Below, one piece after another: positions 1 to 5,478 of a DNA stretch of 5,478 nt. A program made the position numbers and the translations under genes. Below the pieces are notes generated by a model that searched no databases, was not told where the DNA came from, and was given only the letters and a program-made list of their open reading frames with translations. This DNA is from Rhodocyclales bacterium (GTDB lineage Bacteria; Pseudomonadota; Gammaproteobacteria; Burkholderiales; Rhodocyclaceae): NCBI GenBank assembly GCA_021286885.1, contig JAJTBM010000225.1, forward strand, positions 1-5,478. Reading direction: 5' to 3'. Every line of letters starts with the position of its first letter. Within the stretch, counting starts at the first letter, position 1.

Positions 1-16
1 ATTGAATCATAAAGCA

Positions 17-22
17 TAAAAT
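17..22 (+). promoter_or_regulatory. Possible -10 promoter element (TAAAAT)
   Basis: TAAAAT matches five of six bases of the sigma-70 -10 consensus and lies in the only clearly AT-rich stretch on this side (1-40), upstream of the secretion operon. The matching -35 would fall before the window start, so it cannot be checked. A TTGAAT at 2-7 has no suitably spaced -10. This is a weak call based on composition and one hexamer. Confidence 0.22.
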
Positions 23-94
23 TTACCCATTAAGTCAAGTACGCCATTGCTCTCTGGCTACGCAACAGTCCTCCACAGTTCCCGACCCGGCCTT

Positions 95-118
95 TTTTGC
101 CGCCCCCGGCAAAATTTT
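95..118 (+). other. Small hairpin with short T-tract in the exporter leader
   Basis: TTTTGCCG (95-102) pairs perfectly with CGGCAAAA (107-114) around a CCCC loop, and TTTT follows at 115-118. It resembles a weak intrinsic terminator on the plus strand, about 96 bases before the exporter GTG. It could end a gene to the left of the window or reduce read-through into the operon. Only four GC pairs support the stem, so function is uncertain. Bases 119-203 show nothing else recognisable. Confidence 0.4.
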
Positions 119-203
119 CCGCCTCAAGGCTCAAGTTCCCCTTTAGCACACCGTTATTCCCGTCAACAGTCACCGGCCCTGGCGCTCAGGGCTTTTCATC
201 GAC

Positions 204-210
204 GAGGAAG
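204..210 (+). promoter_or_regulatory. Ribosome binding site deciding the exporter start
   Basis: GAGGAAG precedes the GTG at 214. Measured from GAGGA, the spacer is five bases. No comparable purine-rich site precedes the upstream in-frame TTG at 97. The codons between 97 and 213 encode a Ser/Pro-rich stretch unlike the start of this transporter family. This site therefore sets the start at 214. Confidence 0.75.
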
Positions 211-213
211 AAC

Positions 214-2388
214 GTGCCCATCAACGACCCGAAGAGCCTGAGCGGCAAAGCATCGGGCTGGAACCCCGATGGTCCTGACATCCAGGACGACCCCTTGCTG
301 GATGCGCTCCAGCTGATCGCCCGCTACCACGGACACAACCCGGAGCGCACCGCCCTGTTGGCAGGCCTGCCCCTGGAGGGACAGCGCCTGACCCCCAGCC
401 TGCTGGCCCGTTGCGCCCAGCGGGCGGGGCTGCATGCACGCACCGTGCGCCAGCCCCTGGCGCAGCTGAACCCACGCCTCCTGCCGGCCCTGCTGATCCT
501 CAAGGATGAGCGGGCTTGCGTGCTCTATGCCAAGCGCCACGACGGGGGCGTCAAGGTGGCGTTCCCCGAAGCCGGGGGCGCCGTGTGCGAGCTGGAAACC
601 GAAGAACTCGAACGGCTCTACACCGGGCTGGTGTGCTTCATCCAGCCCCAGGCCCAGCGCCAGGCCGCCGACCTGCCCAACCGCCCCCGGGGCCATTGGT
701 TCTGGAGCAGCGTGCAGGAACACTGGCGCGTGTATTGGGACACCCTTCTGGCCGCCCTGATGATCAACCTGTTCGCCCTCGCCCTGCCCCTGTTCAGCAT
801 GGCGGTGTACGACCGGGTACTGCCCAACCTGGCCTTCGACACCTTGTGGATGCTGGCCCTCGGGGTGGTGCTGATCCTGGGCTTCGATTTTGCGCTGCGC
901 ACCGTGCGGGCCTACATCATCGACGGGGTAGCCCGCCGGATGGATCTGGAAATCTCCGCCCGCCTCATGGAAAAAACCCTGGGCCTGCGCCTGGATGCCC
1001 TGCCGGGCCAAATCGGGCTGCTCAATGCCCGGCTCCAGGGCTTCGAGCAACTGCGGGAATTCATGGCCGCCGCCACGGTGGCCGGGCTGGTGGATCTGCC
1101 CTTCATCGGGCTCTATCTGCTCAGCCTGATCTGGATTTCGCCCTGGCTGCTGCTCCCACCTCTGGCCGGAATGCTGCTGGCCCTGCTGATTGGAGCGGTG
1201 GCCAAGCGGCGCATGCAGCCCATGGCCGAGCAGCAATACCAGGCCCAGCTCCAGCGCGCCGCCCAGCTCCACGAAAGCCTCAACGCCCTGCCCAGCCTCA
1301 AGCAGTTGGGGGCCGAAGGCCAGGTACAGCGCCTGTGGGAACGCAGCACCCTGTTCATCGCCCAGCAGGCCGCCCGCCTGCGCCTGATCGGGGCTGGCAC
1401 CGGCAACGCGGTATTCGCCCTGCAGCAACTGGTGTGCGTGCTGGTCATCATCCTGGGGGTGTATGAACTGGCCGACAACCGCATGAGCCTGGGCGCCATT
1501 GTCGCCGCCACTCTGCTGGCCGGGCGGGCCATGGCGCCTTTCAGCCAGCTCGCCGCCCTGATCCAGCCCTACCTCCAGGCCCGCCAGACCCTGGCCCAGC
1601 TGGAACATCACATGCAGCAGCCCAGCGAGCGCATCGAAGGCAGCCCCTACTTCCAGCGGGACCGGCTCCAGGGCCAGATCGATCTACGCGACCTGAGCTT
1701 CCTCTACCCAGGCCAGATCCAGACCACCCTGCACGGGCTCAATCTGCACATCAAGCCCGGCGAACGGATCGCCCTGCTCGGCCCCGGCGGCTCGGGCAAG
1801 ACCACCCTGATGAAGCTGCTGCTGGGCCTCAACACCCCTTCCGCCGGCTCCATCGCCCTGGACGGGGTGGATAGCCGCCAGATAGACCCCCAGTTCCTGC
1901 GCCGCAACCTGGCCTACGCGGGCCAGGAGCCCCAACTCTTCCACGCCAGCCTGCGGGACAACCTGATGATGGGCGCCCCCTGGGCCGACGACGCGAGCCT
2001 GCTCACCGCCGCCGAAATCGCCGGCGTGCGCCAGTTCTCAGACCTGCACCCGGAAGGCTACGGGATGCAGCTGGGCGAACGGGGCGAGCGCCTGTCCACC
2101 AGCCAGCGCCAGAGCGTGGGGCTGGCCCGGGCCCTCATCAAGGACGCCCCGGTGATCCTGCTGGACGACGCCACCAGCGCCCTCGACCCGGCCAGCGAAC
2201 AACACCTGGCCCAGGGGCTGCAGCAAATTCTCGGCACCAAGACCCTCATCATCAACAGCCACAGCCCGGCCCTCCTGGCCCTGGTGGATCGGGTGATCCT
2301 GATGGATCGGGGACGCATCATCGGTGATGGCCCCAAGCACGAAATCCTGGCCGCCCTCCAGCGGGATGGCCTCGCCCGGGAGGAATAA
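214..2388 (+). CDS. Type I secretion ABC transporter (LapB/LssB-like permease/ATPase)
   Basis: Inner-membrane ABC exporter that would drive one-step secretion of a protein from cytoplasm to exterior, with the adaptor encoded next and a TolC-type pore. I chose the GTG at 214 (724 aa) because GAGGAAG lies just upstream. An in-frame TTG at 97 adds 39 unconserved-looking residues and sits inside a hairpin. Residues about 25-145 are a C39-peptidase-like domain: the 'LIARYHG' helix is kept, but the catalytic Cys position is Pro27 and the His position is lost, so it should dock substrate rather than cleave it. Membrane helices lie near 176-197, 211-230, 287-307, 309-330, 393-418 and 425-450. The ATPase domain (about 487-720) has A-loop Tyr498, Walker A GPGGSGKTT (523-531), Q-loop Gln571, GERGE (621-625), Walker B Asp651, D-loop SALD and His683. 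Oddities: the signature is LSTSQ (627-631), and Asp652 replaces the catalytic Glu. The family is clear; the substrate is unknown. A lipid or peptide exporter is less likely given the C39-like domain and HlyD partner. Confidence 0.93.
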   Translation: MPINDPKSLSGKASGWNPDGPDIQDDPLLDALQLIARYHGHNPERTALLAGLPLEGQRLTPSLLARCAQRAGLHARTVRQPLAQLNPRLLPALLILKDERACVLYAKRHDGGVKVAFPEAGGAVCELETEELERLYTGLVCFIQPQAQRQAADLPNRPRGHWFWSSVQEHWRVYWDTLLAALMINLFALALPLFSMAVYDRVLPNLAFDTLWMLALGVVLILGFDFALRTVRAYIIDGVARRMDLEISARLMEKTLGLRLDALPGQIGLLNARLQGFEQLREFMAAATVAGLVDLPFIGLYLLSLIWISPWLLLPPLAGMLLALLIGAVAKRRMQPMAEQQYQAQLQRAAQLHESLNALPSLKQLGAEGQVQRLWERSTLFIAQQAARLRLIGAGTGNAVFALQQLVCVLVIILGVYELADNRMSLGAIVAATLLAGRAMAPFSQLAALIQPYLQARQTLAQLEHHMQQPSERIEGSPYFQRDRLQGQIDLRDLSFLYPGQIQTTLHGLNLHIKPGERIALLGPGGSGKTTLMKLLLGLNTPSAGSIALDGVDSRQIDPQFLRRNLAYAGQEPQLFHASLRDNLMMGAPWADDASLLTAAEIAGVRQFSDLHPEGYGMQLGERGERLSTSQRQSVGLARALIKDAPVILLDDATSALDPASEQHLAQGLQQILGTKTLIINSHSPALLALVDRVILMDRGRIIGDGPKHEILAALQRDGLAREE
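2378..2384 (+). promoter_or_regulatory. Ribosome binding site of the adaptor gene
   Basis: GGGAGGA lies within the last codons of the exporter gene (Arg-Glu-Glu-stop), with ten bases between it and the ATG at 2395. The spacing is slightly long. Because the site overlaps the upstream reading frame, ribosomes finishing the exporter would be well placed to restart on the adaptor. Confidence 0.75.
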
Positions 2389-2394
2389 AACGCC

Positions 2395-3804
2395 ATGCAG
2401 AACCCGCTCAAGAACGTACTGCAAGCCCTCCACCACCTGGATCAAACCCTGGTCAAGCGCCTCGCGGGCGGGGTGGACCGGCTCCTGGACGGGGGCAGCC
2501 GCCCCACCGATTTCACCCCGGCTCCCAGCGCCGAATGGGAAGACGCCGAACAACGCCTGCGGGCCGGGCGCCTCATCATCTGGCTCAGCGCCTTTGTGGT
2601 GCTGGTGTTCGTGCTGTGGTCAGCCCTCACCCAACTGGATGAAGTAACCCGGGCCGAAGGCAAGGTGGTGCCTTCCCATCAACCTCAACTCATCAGTAAC
2701 CCCGACGGGGGTGCCCTGGTGGATGTAAAAGTGCAGGAAGGCCAAAGCGTAAAGGCCGGCGATGTGCTGCTGGTGCTGGATCAGGCGCGATTTACCGCCG
2801 CCCTCAAAGAGAATCGGGGCCAGCAAGCCGCCCTCCAGGCCCGCCTTGCCCGGCTCAATGCCCTTGCCAGCGGCAAACCCTTCAGCGTCGCCCCCGAAGT
2901 TCAGAAAGACGCCCCCGAGGCGGTGGAACAAGAACGCCAAGCCTTTGAAGCCAAGCGCCAGGAAATCGGCTCCGCCCTGAACGTGGCCCGCCAGCAGCTT
3001 TCCCTGCGCCGCATGGAACTGGGCGAAGCCACCGCCCGCCGGGATCAGGTGAACCAGCACTACACCAACGCCACCCGGGAACTGGAAAACGCCCGCAGCC
3101 AAGTGCGTAGCGGCAGCATGAACGAATCCGAACTGCTGCGCTTCGAACGGGAAATGAGCCGCTACCAAGGCGAGAAAGACGCCGCCAACGCCCAGCTCCC
3201 CCGCATCCAGGCCGCCATCAGCGAAGCCCAGCGCCGGATCGACGAAGTCGAACAAAACCTGCGCAACCAGGCCAAGGCCGAACTGGCCGAACTCACCGCC
3301 AAACTCGCGCCCCCCGCCACCCCGGGCGACACCGCCGCGCCGCCCCAGAACCTGCGCGAAATCAAGGCCCCCACCCATGGCACCGTCAAGCGCATCATGG
3401 CCGGCAGCCCCGGCAGCGCCATCGAGCCGGGCAAGGAAGTGGTCGAAATCATCCCCAGCGACGAAGCCATGCTGCTCGAAGCCCGCGTCCAGGCCCGCGA
3501 CGTGGCCTTCCTCCGCCCGGGCCAGCCGGTGCTGGTGAAATTCACCGCCTATGATTTCTCCATCTACGGCGGCCTGGAAGCCACCCTCGAACAAATCGGC
3601 AGCGAAGCCGGCAGCGACGACAAGGGCGGCGCCTACTACCTGATCCGTGTCCGCACCCGCCAAAATCACATCGGCGACGCCCGCCTCCCCATCAGCCCCG
3701 GCATGGTGGCCGAGGTGGACATCCTCACCGGCAAGAAATCCCTCCTCGACTACCTGCTCAAACCCATCCTACGCGCCAAGACTCGGGCGCTGACGGAGCG
3801 GTGA
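2395..3804 (+). CDS. HlyD/LapC-family type I secretion periplasmic adaptor
   Basis: Membrane fusion protein that would link the ABC exporter to an outer-membrane TolC-type channel across the periplasm. The 469-residue product has a cytosolic N-terminus of about 58 residues and one membrane helix (about 59-80, rich in Leu/Val/Ile/Trp). A first lipoyl-like half follows (about 88-130, with 'GALVDVKVQEGQSVKAGD'), then a long charged alpha-helical hairpin (about 133-304, tip near 237-245). A Pro/Ala/Thr linker (305-318) leads to the second lipoyl half ('KAPTHGTVKRI', 324-334) and a beta-barrel region (about 357-447). The C-terminus has the family pattern SPGMVAEVDILTGKKSLLDYLL (start 434), running to the end at 469. 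Length is normal for the family. The ATG lies six bases after the exporter stop, and the Shine-Dalgarno sequence overlaps the end of the exporter gene, so the pair is almost certainly co-transcribed and probably translationally coupled. The Pro-rich linker is the only unusual segment. Confidence 0.94.
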   Translation: MQNPLKNVLQALHHLDQTLVKRLAGGVDRLLDGGSRPTDFTPAPSAEWEDAEQRLRAGRLIIWLSAFVVLVFVLWSALTQLDEVTRAEGKVVPSHQPQLISNPDGGALVDVKVQEGQSVKAGDVLLVLDQARFTAALKENRGQQAALQARLARLNALASGKPFSVAPEVQKDAPEAVEQERQAFEAKRQEIGSALNVARQQLSLRRMELGEATARRDQVNQHYTNATRELENARSQVRSGSMNESELLRFEREMSRYQGEKDAANAQLPRIQAAISEAQRRIDEVEQNLRNQAKAELAELTAKLAPPATPGDTAAPPQNLREIKAPTHGTVKRIMAGSPGSAIEPGKEVVEIIPSDEAMLLEARVQARDVAFLRPGQPVLVKFTAYDFSIYGGLEATLEQIGSEAGSDDKGGAYYLIRVRTRQNHIGDARLPISPGMVAEVDILTGKKSLLDYLLKPILRAKTRALTER

Positions 3805-3853
3805 GGGAACCCGGGGGCAGAAAGGGATAACAGCAGCTCCAGGGGTTACACCC

Positions 3854-3905
3854 AACAAAAAGCCCCCGGCCTCACACGTAAACCACGTGTGAGGCCGGGG
3901 GCTTT
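3854..3905. terminator. Bidirectional rho-independent terminator between convergent genes
   Basis: A perfect 21-bp inverted repeat pairs 3859-3879 with 3885-3905 around a five-base loop (AAACC). The core is very GC-rich (GCCCCCGGCC / GGCCGGGGGC). Read on the minus strand, the stem ends in GGGGGCTTTTTGTTGG, a good U-tract for ending cysS transcripts about 50 bases past its stop. Read on the plus strand it ends in GGGGGCTTTCAGG, a poorer tract that could still stop the secretion operon about 55 bases past the adaptor stop. Its place between two convergent genes fits a shared terminator. Confidence 0.9.
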
Positions 3906-3955
3906 CAGGCCCGAATCAAAACTGACCCGGGCCGGATGCAGCTTCTGAGCTTACA

Positions 3956-5338
3956 TCAAGCCTTACGCCAGATCGTCCCCTGGGCGGTGTCTTCGAGGGC
4001 GATGCCTTCGGCCAGGAGTTCGGCGCGGATGCGGTCGGCTTCGGCGAAGTTGCGTGCTTTCTTGGCGGCGATGCGGGCGGCGATACGGGCTTCGATGGCG
4101 GCGGTTTCATCACTGCCGGCCTCGGAGCCGCCTTGCAGGAAGGCTTGGGCGTCCTGCTCCAGCAGGCCCAGCACACCGGCCAGGGCCTTGAGTTGGGCGG
4201 CGGCGGTGGCGGATTGGCTGCGGTTGGCTTCGTTGGCCAGGTCGAACAGCACCGACAGGGCTTCGGCGGTGTTGAAGTCGTCGTCCATGGCGGCCTGGAA
4301 GCGGGCGGCCTGGGGCTCGTTCCAGTCCAGCACAAAATCGGCCGCCGGGGCCACGTTGCGCAGGGTGGTGTAGAGCCGGGTCAGGGCCTGGCGGGCGTCG
4401 GCCAGATGGGCGTCGGAGTAGTTAAGGGGGCTGCGGTAGTGGGCGCGCAGGATGAAGAAACGCACCACTTCGGGGGCGTAATCCTTGAGCACGTCGCGGA
4501 TGGTGAAGAAGTTGCCCAGGCTCTTGGACATCTTTTCATCATCGACCCGCACGAAACCGTTGTGCATCCAGTAGTTAACAAAGCTGCACTGGTGGGCGCC
4601 TTCGCTCTGGGCAATTTCGTTTTCGTGGTGGGGGAATTGCAGATCCGCGCCGCCGCCGTGAATGTCGAACTGCTTGCCCAGCAGCTCGGAGCTCATGGCC
4701 GAGCATTCGATGTGCCAGCCGGGCCGGCCCTGGCCCAGGTGGTATTCCCACTTCACTTCGGCGGGCTCTTCGGGGCGGGAGTGCTTCCAGAGCACGAAAT
4801 CCAGGGGATCCTGCTTGCCGCCGGCCACCTCGACCCGCTCGCCTGCGCGCAGTTCGTCCAGGGACTTGCCGGAGAGCTTGCCGTAGCCTTCGAATTTGCG
4901 CACTGCGTAGCACACATCGCCATTGGCGGCCTTGTAGGCCAGGCCACGCTCGAACAGCCGGTCGATCAGCTTTTGCATGGGCTGCACGTACTCGGTGGCG
5001 CGGGGCTCGTGGTTGGGGCGCAGCACGCCCAGGGCGTCGGCGTCTTCGTGCATCGCGGCGATGAAGCGGTCGGTCAGGGCACGGATACTTTCGCCGTTTT
5101 CCTGGGCACGCTTGATGCTCTTGTCGTCGATGTCGGTGATGTTGCGCACGTAGGTCACGTCGTAGCCGCTCGCACGCAGCCAGCGAGCCACCATGTCGAA
5201 CACCACCATCACCCGCGCATGACCCAAGTGACAGTAGTCATACACCGTCATCCCGCATACATACATGCGGACCTTGCCGGGCTCAATGGGGGTGAATTGC
5301 TCCTTCTTGCGGGACAGGGTGTTATGGATCTTCAGCAT
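3956..5338 (-). CDS. cysS: Cysteinyl-tRNA synthetase
   Basis: Cytoplasmic class I aminoacyl-tRNA synthetase that joins L-cysteine to tRNA-Cys using ATP; expected to be essential. With the ATG at 5338 (start [10 protein letters not shown]) the product is 460 residues, matching the roughly 461 of E. coli CysS. The HIGH motif is HLGH (37-40) and the KMSKS motif is KMSKS (269-273). The zinc site that selects cysteine is complete: Cys28 in MYVCG, Cys212 in WHIECSAMS, and His237 and Glu241 in FPHHENE. The Rossmann core fills about 20-300, a DALR-like helical domain about 340-395, and the C-terminal anticodon-binding region the rest, ending in TIWRKA. The start is uncertain by four residues: an in-frame ATG at 5350 would give MAPLMLKIH. 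Neither start has a good Shine-Dalgarno sequence. The longer reading from a TTG at 5434 is unlikely because it begins in the U-tract of a terminator. The gene converges on the secretion operon and has no functional link to it. Confidence 0.98.
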   Translation of the reverse strand: MLKIHNTLSRKKEQFTPIEPGKVRMYVCGMTVYDYCHLGHARVMVVFDMVARWLRASGYDVTYVRNITDIDDKSIKRAQENGESIRALTDRFIAAMHEDADALGVLRPNHEPRATEYVQPMQKLIDRLFERGLAYKAANGDVCYAVRKFEGYGKLSGKSLDELRAGERVEVAGGKQDPLDFVLWKHSRPEEPAEVKWEYHLGQGRPGWHIECSAMSSELLGKQFDIHGGGADLQFPHHENEIAQSEGAHQCSFVNYWMHNGFVRVDDEKMSKSLGNFFTIRDVLKDYAPEVVRFFILRAHYRSPLNYSDAHLADARQALTRLYTTLRNVAPAADFVLDWNEPQAARFQAAMDDDFNTAEALSVLFDLANEANRSQSATAAAQLKALAGVLGLLEQDAQAFLQGGSEAGSDETAAIEARIAARIAAKKARNFAEADRIRAELLAEGIALEDTAQGTIWRKA

Positions 5339-5384
5339 GAGTGGCGCCATGAAGCAGGGGGAAAAATCGGAACGCGTGTCCGGG

Positions 5385-5418
5385 CTCGGGCCCCAACCCC
5401 TTAGCGGGGGTGGCCGAG
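5385..5418 (-). other. GC-rich hairpin in the region upstream of cysS
   Basis: CTCGGGCC (5385-5392) and CCCC (5397-5400) can pair with GGGG (5407-5410) and GGCCGAG (5412-5418). The loop is six bases, and there are small bulges on the left arm. About eleven base pairs, nearly all G-C, form. No T-run follows on either strand, so it is not a standard terminator. It would lie in the 5' untranslated region of cysS if transcription starts upstream of it. Its function is unknown. Confidence 0.4.
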
Positions 5419-5432
5419 GCCTGCGCAGCCAC

Positions 5433-5457
5433 AAAAAAACCTGCTTCTAGGCAGGCT
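5433..5457 (-). terminator. Rho-independent terminator on the cysS strand, upstream of cysS
   Basis: On the minus strand CCTGC pairs with GCAGG around a six-base loop (CTAGAA), followed directly by seven T (plus-strand A at 5433-5439). An A-U and a G-U pair using the first U bases can lengthen the stem. It points toward cysS and ends about 95 bases before its start. It either ends a minus-strand gene beyond the right edge, with the cysS promoter then inside 5339-5432, or it acts as an attenuator in a longer cysS leader. The window does not decide between these. Confidence 0.7.
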
Positions 5458-5478
5458 GGGGCAGGACGGAAAGCCACG

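Noticed and set aside
25..145. Possible active C39 bacteriocin-processing peptidase in the exporter N-terminus (positions are residues of the 724-aa product)
   Set aside because: The catalytic Cys position is Pro27 and the expected His is missing, so this is the inactive docking-type domain seen in HlyB-like exporters.
97..213. 39-residue N-terminal extension of the exporter from a TTG
   Set aside because: The TTG is inside a hairpin and lacks a ribosome binding site. The extension is Ser/Pro-rich and unlike the family, and the GTG at 214 has a good site.
196..1611. Long minus-strand open frame (471 codons) opposite the exporter
   Set aside because: It lies antisense to a gene with clear domain motifs. 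Its translation is a Gln/Gly/His/Pro/Ala-rich composition typical of the reverse strand of GC-biased codons, with no recognisable domain.
2620..3669. Minus-strand open frame (349 codons) opposite the adaptor
   Set aside because: Gly/Ala/Phe-rich shadow of the adaptor gene, with no motif and no plausible start signal.
3908..3933. GGCCCG/CGGGCC inverted repeat beside the main terminator
   Set aside because: Only six pairs around a 14-base loop, with no T-run; expected by chance in GC-rich DNA.
4133..5404. Plus-strand open frame (423 codons) opposite cysS
   Set aside because: Val/Gly/His-rich antisense shadow of a fully conserved cysS; no independent support.
5458..5478. Partial gene or tRNA at the right edge
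   Set aside because: Only 21 bases remain beyond the terminator stem; no cloverleaf element or recognisable protein end can be supported.

Overview
The window is GC-rich and densely coding. It holds three protein genes in a tail-to-tail layout, and it looks like an ordinary chromosomal segment of a high-GC proteobacterium. The cysteinyl-tRNA synthetase and the LapB/LssB-like secretion ATPase suggest a betaproteobacterium, possibly of the Rhodocyclales type. That placement is inferred from protein style and base composition, not from a database match.

Left to middle (1-3804, + strand): a leader of about 210 bases starts AT-rich and contains a small hairpin. A two-gene type I secretion operon follows. 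The first gene encodes an inner-membrane ABC exporter with an inactive C39-like N-terminal domain, a six-helix membrane domain and an ATPase domain. Six bases after its stop, the second gene encodes an HlyD/LapC-type periplasmic adaptor. Together they would form the inner-membrane part of a one-step export channel. The outer-membrane TolC-type protein and the exported substrate, often a large RTX protein or adhesin, are not in the window.

Middle (3805-3955): a 151-base convergent intergenic region holds a perfect 21-bp stem-loop that can end transcription from both sides. Its T-tract is better for the minus-strand cysS transcript.

Right (3956-5338, - strand): an intact cysS of normal length with all catalytic and zinc-binding residues. 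Its upstream region (5339-5478) carries a terminator-like hairpin with seven U on the cysS strand, then a second GC-rich hairpin. This could be the end of an upstream gene outside the window or a leader attenuator.

No mobile element, CRISPR array, tRNA or rRNA was seen, and I found no clear evidence of a new biological system. The most notable oddity is the divergent ATPase motifs of the exporter: LSTSQ in place of LSGGQ, and Asp in place of the catalytic Glu. Next come a proline-rich linker in the adaptor and the structured cysS leader.
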